Assembly: GCA_030770535.1 (NCBI GenBank)
Contig: JASVEC010000005.1
Coordinates: forward strand, 620,001 to 684,000
Direction: 5' to 3'
Length of the DNA: 64,000 nucleotides
Source: Batkoa obscura
Taxonomy: Eukaryota; Entomophthoromycota; Entomophthoromycetes; Entomophthorales; Batkoaceae
The notes under the pieces were generated by a model. It was given only the letters and a program-made list of their open reading frames with translations. It searched no databases and was not told the DNA's origin. Below, piece by piece: positions 34,605-44,058 of this stretch. The translations under genes were made by a program, and so were the position numbers. Every line of letters begins with the position of its first letter. Position 1 is the stretch's first letter.

Positions 34605-35982
34605 TGTAGTTATAGTTATAGTTATAGTTGATTTGTAAATTTATTTAACTCTTCAAGAGGTAATAATTAATATAATTTGATAATGGGGGAAATCAGTGAC
34701 TTTTTATACTGTTTTTTTAATAAGGTATTGTTCTATCTCAAATATGATAATGTTATTTTCTTAAAGTACTTAGTTACAAAATAAATCAAGTTACATTCTA
34801 TATCTAGTAATTTTATATAACATCTAAGAATTTATATGCATAATGTTCTTTAAGATTTTTGATTAGTAACAATTCAATACACTATTTTATTAATTTGTTT
34901 AATTGAAAACGATATATTTTAGAAGTATGGTATTTTATTTTATTTAATGTTATTGTTCTGTATGACTTAATAATAATTAGGTTTTTTGATTATTAAATAA
35001 AGTATAAATTCAAATATAATAAATCGTTTAAAAAAGACTGGTATAAGTTATGTTTATAGACAAAACTACTAATTTACAACGTAGTATAACAATAATAAAT
35101 CTCTAAGTTCAATAACAAAGTTTTACTAATTGATAAAATTCATTATTGTTGTTAAAGCTTGAGGAACAATAACATCAAATCAGACATCATAATGTTTAAA
35201 AGTAATATAAGTCGACAATTATTATTACTACTTACCCAATTTTATTTAATATTCGAGAACTTCTATGTAAATTGTTCTTATATATTTTTGTTCAATAAAT
35301 AAAATAAACCATTTTCATAAACTTATTCAGCAACAACTGTTGACTTATAATAATGGAATATCTGATTTTATTTAACGTTACGGTTCTGTAAGGCTTAGTA
35401 ACATTAATTTTTAACCTGCATTTAAAATATCATATAAAGCTTGTAAATGTTATAGGATTGTATTATTTTAAAAAATGTATACAAACTAAACTACTGATAT
35501 GATTTTAAATGAATACTGTTTATTATGCACTTGATGCAATATCTAACATCCATCCATTATATAAACCCAACTCGATTTTATTAACTTTATTTAATAATCA
35601 AAAAACCTAATTATTATTAAGTCATACAGAACAATAACATTAAATAAAATAAAATACCATACTTCTAAAATATATCGTTTTCAATTAAACAAATTAATAA
35701 AATAGTGTATTGAATTGTTACTAATCAAAAATCTTAAAGAACATTATGCATATAAATTCTTAGATGTTATATAAAATTACTAGATATAGAATGTAACTTG
35801 ATTTATTTTGTAACTAAGTACTTTAAGAAAATAACATTATCATATTTGAGATAGAACAATACCTTATTAAAAAAACAGTATAAAAAGTCACTGATTTCCC
35901 CCATTATCAAATTATATTAATTATTACCTCTTGAAGAGTTAAATAAATTTACAAATCAACTATAACTATAACTATAACTACA
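34605..35982. promoter_or_regulatory. Divergent promoter region of palindrome B
   Basis: Same length (1378 bp) as in palindrome A, and identical in the parts compared. The mirrored TATA-like boxes and CTATAA repeats next to the two start codons are conserved. Confidence 0.6.
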
Positions 35983-36297
35983 ATGTACCGTTCTATTCTT
36001 TTAATTACTGCTTTTGTATCCACTGCTCTCTCAGCTGGTGTATGTACTTCTAAAGCACCAGGAAATGATTTTTCATCCGATATCCATGAATGTATGGTTA
36101 AATTAGCACCAGCTGGTGTAAGAGATGGTGCTGCTGGTAGATGTCAATGTTGGTTTACTCCTAACATTGGAGAAAGCTACAACTTATTTGAACGTATTTT
36201 ATTGAGTGATGTAGTTAGTGCTATGCCTGATTGTAATGCTGGTGCTTCCCAAAACTGGCAAGGATTTGATATTGTTTCTTATTCTTGTCATGAATAA
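35983..36297 (+). CDS. Small secreted Cys-rich protein (palindrome B, right)
   Basis: Fourth identical copy of the 104-residue secreted protein, facing outward from the centre of palindrome B. Signal peptide 1-17 and cysteines 21, 37, 54, 56, 84 and 102 are intact. The paired CQC at 54-56 and the C-terminal SCHE are distinctive marks for homology searches. Promoter elements match those at 8827. The 3' flank up to MITE copy 10 mirrors the left side. Confidence 0.85.
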   Translation: MYRSILLITAFVSTALSAGVCTSKAPGNDFSSDIHECMVKLAPAGVRDGAAGRCQCWFTPNIGESYNLFERILLSDVVSAMPDCNAGASQNWQGFDIVSYSCHE

Positions 36298-36534
36298 GCA
36301 GAGATGAGAAATAATGAATTTGATATTTATTATTTTGAATTTATTTAACTTTTAATAAATGTTAATATCTCTTTTAATTGTTTGAATCATCATTGCTTAT
36401 TTTAATCATTTGATTTTAAACTCAACATTATTAATATGTACTTTTTTTATTTTTATATAAATTTTATTAGAAATCATAAAACTTAAAGATGTTCAACTTA
36501 ATTTTCTGACCATTATATATTAGAAGAAATTTGA

Positions 36535-36640
36535 TATGTGGGGGTGCTTTTTTTGGCTTCACTTTTTCCATCTTTTAAGTGCTATTTAAACAGAAAAATT
36601 GTTAGTAAAATTCTTGAACACAAAAATACATCACCATACA
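36535..36640 (+). mobile_element. MITE copy 10, right border of palindrome B
   Basis: Mirror partner of copy 9, identical in the inner part and diverged in the outer part. The right end is ACATCACCA. Confidence 0.88.
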
Positions 36641-37238
36641 GTGTTAGTTTCAAATATTGAAAGAAAATTTATCCTCATACCCTATATATAATTAAACAAA
36701 GATAGATCCTAGATATCTGGTTGACTAGACATATGATCATTTAAACTTAAAGGTTTTATTTACGGTATGTTTTTTATCTTATCAAAAACTTAAAAATCAA
36801 CTATTATTTTACCAGTATACAAATAACTGTTTTCAATAAATTATTACAATCCTGCCAAAGGCTCGATCCCTCTACAGGCTTATCAAGTGCCCTTCCCAGA
36901 ATCTGTAGTTATTAGACAATAACATGTTATATTTTCAATATTTGCTTTGTGGTATATATGCCACTTGCTTGTATAGCCTATATTTTGATAAAGATCGTTT
37001 GGCATATTGGTAGTTAAAGCTCTCATTACCGTTTCCAGATACAGCTAAAATTCTTAATAAACACTGCCTCAAGCGCATAGTCTTTCCAAATAAGAAAACA
37101 CTGCAGTTTACCAATATTTGTTCAAAGTTTGTATTATCAATGAAAATTTACTCCTCTATTTATAAAAAGTTGACAAAAGGCTTAGCCCATTGTATTATTA
37201 TCTTTAAATCAAATGGTTTTATGTCTAAATTCAAAGCA
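36641..37238. other. Intergenic region between palindromes B and C
   Basis: No gene is seen. A short tRNA-like patch (GGCTCGATCCC near 36863) does not fold as a tRNA. Confidence 0.4.
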
Positions 37239-37344
37239 TATGGGTATATGTGTTTTTGTTTAAGAATTTTACTAGTAGTTTTTCCGCTTAAATAGTGCTT
37301 AAGAATGGAAAAAGTGATGAAACCAAAAAAAACATCCTCATATA
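37239..37344 (-). mobile_element. MITE copy 11
   Basis: Reversed and full-length, with both ends drifted (TGGGTATATGT and ACATCCTCA). Confidence 0.85.
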
Positions 37345-37801
37345 TTAAATTTTATTTTGATTAATGTCCACTACTAAGTTTAAAATTAATTGATTTATGT
37401 AATTCAATTTAAAATAAACTACACAAATACAATTATCAAAAACAATGACAAAAACTTCAATTTCCTGTAAAATAGAATAATTATTTATTTAAAAAAATAT
37501 TTTATAAATTTACTTAAAATTCCAAACTAAAATATAAATCGTTAAACTCCTATTCAACAGTTGTAGTTTTAATATATATTTAATACAGTATTTCCTTACT
37601 TAAACTTATAGCAAATAAATCAAAACTTATATTTCTAATAAGTTCCAATAATTAGTACTCTCAAATGTTATATTGATAAACTATTTATTAGCTTATTTAC
37701 AAACTGACAAATACATTATAGTTCAAACTTTAGTTGAAAAAATTTTAGCAACAAAAATCATCCATGAATAAACGATTGATTATATTTTTTAAAACAAACC
37801 A
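37345..37801. other. AT-rich spacer outside palindrome C
   Basis: No feature is seen. Confidence 0.4.
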
Positions 37802-37842
37802 TCAATACATTTTAATAAATTATTTTAAAATAATATTAACAT

Positions 37843-37947
37843 ATGTGAATGTGTTTTTGTATTTAAGAATTTTACTAACAGCTTTTCCGCTCAAATAGTG
37901 CTTAAAAGATGGAGAAAGTGATGAAGTCAAAAAAAACACTCCCATAT
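37843..37947 (-). mobile_element. MITE copy 12, in left arm of palindrome C
   Basis: Mirror image of copy 13, so the insertion predates the inverted duplication or was copied by it. Confidence 0.9.
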
Positions 37948-38016
37948 GTTTCAACTTGTCCAAATGATCTTTATTTAAACAATGAAATTTGATATGAATA
38001 ACAAAAGATAAGCAAC

Positions 38017-38574
38017 TTATTTATGTTTACCTAACGCACCCTTTGCTTTAACGACCGCATCTAAAACATTACCAGCAATAGTAGCTGAATAGTTATAAGC
38101 AAATCCAGCAGCACAATCACTATCTTTAGCTTTTACCGAAGCACTATTACATTTACCGCTTTGAGCAGCAAATCTAGCTCTTTCTTGTAGTTCTTTACAA
38201 ACTTCTCTTTCACAGCCTTCACTACATACACCAGAAAATTGATGTTGGACTGCATTTACACCGTTGTTCCAGGCCTTCCATTCTTTATCCCCTAGAGAAC
38301 CATCCATATGATTTGTAATTGCATTTTCATATTCAGCCCACTCCCATGAAGCAAATTTACCATTACATTCATTTTTTATAACTTCAACCTTATGTTCTTT
38401 ATTGCCAATTTTTATAGGCTTCTCAGAAGCTTCTTGGAAATTACTTGCATCATTACGTTTTCTATTAAATTTATGGAAAAAAGGGAGAAATCGTTTAGAT
38501 AAACTGTGGTTTTTTATAATAGCTTGGTTTGTCATATTGACAAATACAACGAGAAATACAATAAAAAATAACAT
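38017..38574 (-). CDS. Secreted Cys-containing protein (palindrome C, left)
   Basis: A 185-residue protein of unknown family. Residues 1-18 are a hydrophobic signal peptide. A basic stretch with KRFLPFFHKFNRKR (28-41) follows and may be a propeptide ending in a dibasic, Kex2-like site. The mature part holds six cysteines (in NEC, GVC, EGC, REVC, GKC and DSDC), many charged residues and a WEWAEYENAI segment. The C-terminal third is Ala-rich. The six cysteines suggest three disulfides, but their spacing differs from that of the 104-aa protein, so it is a separate family. It is intronless. Identical to its mirror gene at 38885. Role unknown; secretion is inferred. Confidence 0.82.
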   Translation of the reverse strand: MLFFIVFLVVFVNMTNQAIIKNHSLSKRFLPFFHKFNRKRNDASNFQEASEKPIKIGNKEHKVEVIKNECNGKFASWEWAEYENAITNHMDGSLGDKEWKAWNNGVNAVQHQFSGVCSEGCEREVCKELQERARFAAQSGKCNSASVKAKDSDCAAGFAYNYSATIAGNVLDAVVKAKGALGKHK

Positions 38575-38884
38575 TAGATATAATTAGATATTAGTTTGCT
38601 TATTTTTTTAATTTAACTATACGTTCTTTTTCGATTTTTATATTTATTTTTGGTTATTGGCACTTTAGAACTATATTTATTAGTTTGTAATAACTATACT
38701 CTAACATGTTTACTAAAATGTCTGTTTTTTTGGTTTTAGTGTTATTGTTCTATAACTCCATCTTAAATAATTCAACTAATAAATATAGTTCTAAAGTGCC
38801 AATAACCAAAAATAAATATAAAAATCGAAAAAGAACGTATAGTTAAATTAAAAAAATAAGCAAACTAATATCTAATTATATCTA
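38575..38884. promoter_or_regulatory. Shared divergent promoter of palindrome C
   Basis: Only 310 bp separate the two start codons, most of it mirrored (38575-38685 with 38774-38884). The 88-bp core is unique, so both genes must be driven from this short region. Confidence 0.6.
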
Positions 38885-39442
38885 ATGTTATTTTTTATTG
38901 TATTTCTCGTTGTATTTGTCAATATGACAAACCAAGCTATTATAAAAAACCACAGTTTATCTAAACGATTTCTCCCTTTTTTCCATAAATTTAATAGAAA
39001 ACGTAATGATGCAAGTAATTTCCAAGAAGCTTCTGAGAAGCCTATAAAAATTGGCAATAAAGAACATAAGGTTGAAGTTATAAAAAATGAATGTAATGGT
39101 AAATTTGCTTCATGGGAGTGGGCTGAATATGAAAATGCAATTACAAATCATATGGATGGTTCTCTAGGGGATAAAGAATGGAAGGCCTGGAACAACGGTG
39201 TAAATGCAGTCCAACATCAATTTTCTGGTGTATGTAGTGAAGGCTGTGAAAGAGAAGTTTGTAAAGAACTACAAGAAAGAGCTAGATTTGCTGCTCAAAG
39301 CGGTAAATGTAATAGTGCTTCGGTAAAAGCTAAAGATAGTGATTGTGCTGCTGGATTTGCTTATAACTATTCAGCTACTATTGCTGGTAATGTTTTAGAT
39401 GCGGTCGTTAAAGCAAAGGGTGCGTTAGGTAAACATAAATAA
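38885..39442 (+). CDS. Secreted Cys-containing protein (palindrome C, right)
   Basis: Mirror copy of the 185-residue gene at 38017, with an identical protein: signal peptide 1-18, possible dibasic processing after NRKR (residue 41) and six cysteines in the mature part. The start ATG follows a repeated ATATCTAATTATATCTAATG leader. It is transcribed outward, and MITE copy 13 lies about 70 bp after the stop. I recognise no homologous family. The head-to-head identical pair parallels palindromes A and B. Confidence 0.82.
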   Translation: MLFFIVFLVVFVNMTNQAIIKNHSLSKRFLPFFHKFNRKRNDASNFQEASEKPIKIGNKEHKVEVIKNECNGKFASWEWAEYENAITNHMDGSLGDKEWKAWNNGVNAVQHQFSGVCSEGCEREVCKELQERARFAAQSGKCNSASVKAKDSDCAAGFAYNYSATIAGNVLDAVVKAKGALGKHK

Positions 39443-39512
39443 GTTGCTTATCTTTTGTTATTCATATCAAATTTCATTGTTTAAATAAAGATCATTTGGA
39501 CAAGTTGAAACA

Positions 39513-39617
39513 TATGGGAGTGTTTTTTTTGACTTCATCACTTTCTCCATCTTTTAAGCACTATTTGAGCGGAAAAGCTGTTAGTAAAATTCTTAAATAC
39601 AAAAACACATTCACATA
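39513..39617 (+). mobile_element. MITE copy 13, in right arm of palindrome C
   Basis: Full-length mirror partner of copy 12, TA-flanked. Left end TGGGAGTGT. Confidence 0.9.
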
Positions 39618-39658
39618 TGTTAATATTATTTTAAAATAATTTATTAAAATGTATTGAT

Positions 39659-40653
39659 AATTTATTAAAATGCATTGATAATTTATTTTTAAGCAATAAT
39701 TTGAGCAATTTGTATAAGATTTCTATGATTTTTAAGTTCATTGGACAAGAATATCGCATCGTTTGGTGTTTAATGTTTACCTTCTAAATCTTGTGTCTAA
39801 AATTAGGACAATATTGTGGAAGCGGGTGAAAGAGTCCGCTTTCCTCTTTCTTAAGCTTTTACTTATAATAAAGAGAAGTCTCCTTTTTGTCTTTTTTATA
39901 CTACACTTTAGGCACTCATTACCCTTGCTTCTATAGCTGCTCTTATATTTTATCGCTCTGGTTATCTTGTTCTAAAAGACTAAGTAACGTTAGCAATGGT
40001 TGTGAGATATTATCAGATAAAGGGCTTTCCTTATATACTCATAAATTTTTGTCCATATTGCTGTCTCAGTTGTTTAGATTATGAATAGAATATATTAAAA
40101 AATGCCCTTTGGCAACAAATCAGGTTCTTTAGTCCATCGTTCCATTTATAGACTAAAATCTTTGTTATTGAGGCAATTTTATATATACTTATCCATCTTG
40201 ATCATACAACTCTTAGAGAAAAAAGCTTACTGAAGTCTCTTTTAGCTTTTTTTCCACCGTACCAGAAACTACATTGTCTTTATATATGTGCTTTTTTTAC
40301 CTGTTGAGCTTTAAATAAGTGCTGCCCTAGGTACATATTTCCTAATAAAAATTATAAAACCTGTAAATTTGTTTTTAAAAAATACTGATTTTTAAATTTT
40401 ATAAATGATTTATTTTTAACACTATAACACTTATAGTTGAAACTTCAGTAGTAAAACATAATAGTATTATCAAATTCAACTTGAATATTTTATTTATTTG
40501 TTTCAATATAATCAATTTACTAAAGCTATCAATAGTATAATCTTTAAGTGCTTTTTGAATATAAAAAAATAATTTTTTAGTAAAATTATATGGGAAATTT
40601 ATAAAAAGAAAAATATTGTAAGACAAAATATTCTACTTCTAGTTTCAATAAGA
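39659..40653. other. Intergenic region with possible old repeat DNA
   Basis: No gene is seen. A short AATTTATTAAAATG(T/C)ATTGAT unit is tandemly repeated at 39640-39685. From 39.8 to 40.3 kb composition is more mixed, possibly old repeat DNA, but I cannot name it. Confidence 0.35.
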
Positions 40654-40655
40654 TA

Positions 40656-41152
40656 TGGGGGTGTCCGAATTGGTTTCATTTTTTTATCCAATTTTTAAAT
40701 ATTCATATTTTAAAAACTTTGCTTAAAATTCTATAAAATAAACTCTTTATTAAAAGCCAAAAGTACCCGACACAGTTTTAAATTATTTTGTTATAATTTA
40801 TATTGTTAATTAGCGGAATTTTTATTAAATTTAATATAAATTTCTGGATTAGCAAAGATTTTACCAATATAGCCTGTATATTGATATTAGTCAAAGTTGT
40901 AATATGGGGGTGTCCGAATTGGTTTCATTTTTTTATCCAATTTTTAAATATTTATATTTTAAAAACTTTGCTTAAAATTCTATAAAAATAAATTCTTTAT
41001 TAAAAGCCAAAAGTACCCGACACAGTTTTAAATTATTTTGTTATAATTTATATTGTCAATTAGCGGAATTTTTATTAAATTTAATATAAATTCCTGGATT
41101 AGTAAAGATTTTACTAATATAACCTGTATAGTGATATTAGTCAAAGTTGTAA
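40656..41152. repeat. Tandem duplication of the transposon left end
   Basis: The first 249 bp (40656-40904) recur at 40905-41152 with few differences, each beginning with the terminal inverted repeat. The junction has AATATG on both sides, so slippage at microhomology could explain it. Confidence 0.85.
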
Positions 41153-41438
41153 TATGTAAATAAATATATACTTTTATAGAACTTTATTAAGAAATATTTA
41201 TTATTAACTGTTTTATATTCAACACTGCAGATTTGCTATCAAATGAATAAATTATTTTAATGTTATAATTACATTATCAATATATCGCTAAGTTAATAAA
41301 TAGCTGCATGGGAGGGAGTGGTTAGCCCCAAAACTATAATTAACCATCCCTATGTAACACAAGCAGTATAATAATAGCTTTTACTTATTATTATAACTAC
41401 TTGCTCTTTGACTATTTATTAACTTAGCTATTATTAAT

Positions 41439-43142
41439 TTAAGTAATATCAACATTTAATAATTGATTTCTATCATCTAATAAGCTACTTACTTGCTTAC
41501 TAAATATTGAAACTTTTAAATTTTCAGTTATTTTTGTAAGATAAGCTGGGGTTGACCTTTTAATTTTTCTATCCTCTATAGACTCTATAACTTTAATTGA
41601 AATTATATCGCTTTTTTTTGATCTATCAGATACTGGATAACAGTGTAGTTTTTTACCACGTTTAATAAAATGTAAATACTTTTTAATACCTTTTATTTTT
41701 ATTATTTTTTTTGTATCTTTGTTTCTTTCATACTTTTTAAAAATTATATTTATTTGCCCATTATTGACAGTTGAGTTATTAAATCTATTATTTTCACAAA
41801 CAAAAATCTCAAATTTTGAAATTAATTGATCAATATCTTCTATTTTACCTAATGCTTCAAGATTATTTTTCCACTGTGAAAGATTTCCAAAATGCCCGTC
41901 AACTATACTTTTTCCATGATGCTCGGCAAAAAAATTAAGATCAATATTTAAACTACTATTTATTTTATAAATTTCTTCAAATACATAATGTAAAAACTCT
42001 TGAGATTTAAAATGATATCCTGTATCTGCCCATATATTAATTTTTGTAAACTTTTTAAATAAAAGCTCTTTAGATATTAAATCAATCAAACAATCTCCTG
42101 CATATGCTGAATCATGATTTAATATTTCAGATAAATAATCAAAATAAACTTTGCCTATTGTTTTATCGTTTTTTAAATACAAAACGCCAAACCCTAATAC
42201 TGATATAGCTTGTTTATTATAATGATCTAAGTTTATTGGATCTGGTCTTGTTCCTATTTCCATATTTTGTTTAAAGTCTAAAATTATTATACAACTTCTA
42301 TTATTTAATTTTTCAATAGTTTCATTAAGTATATTTTTTTGAGTATCAACACAAAATTCATGTAATTTATATAACCTTTTTTCTTTATTAAAAGATTCCT
42401 GTATCTCTGCTTTATTTTCTGTCGCTGTATTTATTTTATTTTCAAATAACTTTTTTCTAACTGTATACTGGGCACATATATTACATAAATCTGTTTTTCT
42501 TGCTGGATTTTTAAAATTATTTGGTATATATTTGAAAAATGTTGACCTAGCTACTGCTTTATCTTTTAAATCATTAAGATACTTACTGTATATCATTCTT
42601 CTACTTTTATTTAATATATATATATTCTCTGACGAATATTTATCATTATTTTTTTTACTAAATCTTGATGAAATAGTTGAATTATCAAGTAAATATTGTA
42701 TAATAATCTCGATTTGCTCATCTTTAATTTTTCTTGTATTTTTGATAGTAGGTCGTAACGTTGTTATTTTATTATTATTAATTATTTTTGAATAATCATA
42801 TTGATTTTTACTTATATTAAATCCAAAACTTTTACATTCATCAAAAGAATATACTGAAGCTATAGTCGATAATAATGCTACTTGTTGGTTTTTATTTCCT
42901 GTTTCCCTTAAAGCACTAATTTTATACATTGCTTGATTAAGTTTGTTATTATTAATAGTAAAATTTAATAATATTTCTTTTCTTTTTTTTGTTTTATTAT
43001 AAAATTCCATAAACTTTGGGCTATTGTGAATAGTTGCTAAAATTGATGTAAATGAATTACAATGTTTATATAATGTGCTTCTCCCTACCGTATTAAAGTC
43101 TTTAGAAATTCCATTTCGAAGTTTAGTTATAAAAGCTTGCAT
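41439..43142 (-). CDS. Transposase, DDE-like, family unassigned
   Basis: A 567-residue protein and the only gene of the 3.1-kb transposon. The N-terminal 200 residues are Lys/Asn-rich and may bind DNA. A CNIC pair follows at 220-223 after RKTDL. The likely catalytic core has D289 in IILDFKQN, D373 in INIWADTGYHFKS and the block FFAEHHGKSIVDGHFG at 404-419. Alternation of Asp in beta-strand contexts is typical of RNase H-fold transposases, and the HGKS-x2-DG block is a good family fingerprint, but I cannot assign it to a named superfamily. The third acidic residue could be E407 or D415. There is no frame interruption over its whole length. Terminal repeats and TA duplication suggest cut-and-paste movement. 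Confidence 0.75.
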   Translation of the reverse strand: MQAFITKLRNGISKDFNTVGRSTLYKHCNSFTSILATIHNSPKFMEFYNKTKKRKEILLNFTINNNKLNQAMYKISALRETGNKNQQVALLSTIASVYSFDECKSFGFNISKNQYDYSKIINNNKITTLRPTIKNTRKIKDEQIEIIIQYLLDNSTISSRFSKKNNDKYSSENIYILNKSRRMIYSKYLNDLKDKAVARSTFFKYIPNNFKNPARKTDLCNICAQYTVRKKLFENKINTATENKAEIQESFNKEKRLYKLHEFCVDTQKNILNETIEKLNNRSCIIILDFKQNMEIGTRPDPINLDHYNKQAISVLGFGVLYLKNDKTIGKVYFDYLSEILNHDSAYAGDCLIDLISKELLFKKFTKINIWADTGYHFKSQEFLHYVFEEIYKINSSLNIDLNFFAEHHGKSIVDGHFGNLSQWKNNLEALGKIEDIDQLISKFEIFVCENNRFNNSTVNNGQINIIFKKYERNKDTKKIIKIKGIKKYLHFIKRGKKLHCYPVSDRSKKSDIISIKVIESIEDRKIKRSTPAYLTKITENLKVSIFSKQVSSLLDDRNQLLNVDIT

Positions 43143-43233
43143 TTTGTTTTTATTTTAATAAAAAATAAAGTCAAATAATTATATAATTATATATTATATA
43201 GCTATTGAATATTTAATAAAAAATACAAAACAC

Positions 43234-43594
43234 TGTGAAATATCGTTTCATCAGCTCTGTGATTGATTATCGCATAATAATCACTTAACTTGTTTACAAA
43301 ACTAGTTGGGGTATAAAAGAGATTCTTCAACATAATAAGTCAAGGCTTTTTAATTGAATTGTTCCCTAATATTTTACTTTTAATAAAGCCACTAAATCTT
43401 TCTGACAATATCTTATGTAGATTTTACAGTAGTATCCTGTATTCTATTTATTTTACATAGCTCGTAGCTTATTGTGTATTACTCCTATTGATTTAAGTCT
43501 ATCTTAGCTACATAAACTAAGGCCTTTTGACTTACGGCCAGTTAACTAAGCTAGAACTGCCTCTAACTCCAATTACTGAGTACTAACTTTCACA
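43234..43594 (+). mobile_element. Solo LTR, copy 2, inside the DNA transposon
   Basis: A 361-bp relative of the LTR at 9974, in the opposite orientation and shorter internally. It has TG...CA ends, a TATAAAAGAG box and an AATAAA further on. Flanks AACAC and AACAT suggest an aged 5-bp target duplication. It sits between the transposase start codon and the right end of the DNA transposon, so it is younger than that element. Fossil, without an internal region. Confidence 0.7.
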
Positions 43595-43952
43595 AACATA
43601 TAATCAAAAAAATAAAATAAAATAAAATAAATAAAATAAGTCTTTAAGTTAAATTTTTATATTTAGTTTTAAGCTTTTTAAATTTAGCTGATCATACATT
43701 AAAGACTCACAAATTTAAAAACTTAAAATTTGGATTAATTTCTAGTTAAATTCTGAAACCAATTCGGACACCCCCATATCTTCTTTATTGAGCAAACTAC
43801 TATACATTTAATATTTTACTTTATATCCTATATTAAACTTTACCAACAATTTATTTATGCTTCTAATATATAGTATTATATGATAAAACATTATCGTATA
43901 TATTGATGATTTTAAGTTGATGGTACATAAAACTGTTATCCAGCTAAAGAAG

Positions 43953-44058
43953 ATATGGGGATGTCTTTTTTTGTTTAAGAATTTTGCTAACAATTTTTCC
44001 GCTCAAATAGCGCTTAAAAAATGGAAAAAATAATGAAACCAAAAAAACACCCCCATAT
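43953..44058 (-). mobile_element. MITE copy 14
   Basis: Reversed and full-length, 175 bp from the right end of the DNA transposon. Ends TGGGGATGT and ACACCCCCA, TA-flanked. Confidence 0.9.

Larger units (their letters stand above)
34008..36579. repeat. Palindrome B: inverted repeat with ~1-kb arms
   Basis: The left arm (about 34008-35003) and right arm (about 35584-36579) mirror each other around 35293.5, with a 580-bp spacer (35004-35583). The central 2.15 kb is the same sequence as palindrome A, spacer included. The arms extend about 200 bp further out than in A, through unique flank and into MITE copies 9 and 10. One variant near each outer end (AAATAAATTC here, AAACAAATTC in A) is shared by both arms of B and by both arms of A, respectively. 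Confidence 0.95.
37802..39658. repeat. Palindrome C: inverted repeat with ~884-bp arms
   Basis: The left arm (37802-38685) and right arm (38774-39658) mirror each other around 38729.5 with only an 88-bp spacer. The arms include the complete 185-aa gene, a complete mirrored MITE (copies 12 and 13) and about 40 bp beyond it. Very few differences are visible, including one single-base indel near the MITE. The sequence is unrelated to palindromes A and B, so the architecture arose independently. Confidence 0.95.
40654..43778 (-). mobile_element. DNA transposon with unassigned DDE-like transposase
   Basis: A 3.1-kb element with perfect 23-bp terminal inverted repeats (40656-40678 and 43754-43776) that start TGGGGGTGTCCGAATTGG. 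TA on each side (40654-40655 and 43777-43778) is the probable target duplication. It carries one intact 567-codon transposase gene on the minus strand. The left terminal 249 bp are tandemly duplicated (second TIR at 40905). A 17-bp inverted repeat lies at 41287-41303 and 41412-41428, just past the transposase stop. A solo LTR has inserted between the transposase start and the right end. The element looks capable of movement. Its outer end matches that of the MITE family. Confidence 0.85.

Noticed and set aside
36841-36915. tRNA-like patch with GGCTCGATCCC
   Set aside because: No acceptor, D or anticodon stem can be drawn around it.
38402-39057. 61-codon frames antisense to the 185-aa genes
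   Set aside because: Mirror shadows of the secreted-protein genes, with no independent support.
42532-42795. 87-codon plus-strand frame
   Set aside because: Antisense to the transposase; composition follows the complement of its Lys/Asn-rich N-terminal region.
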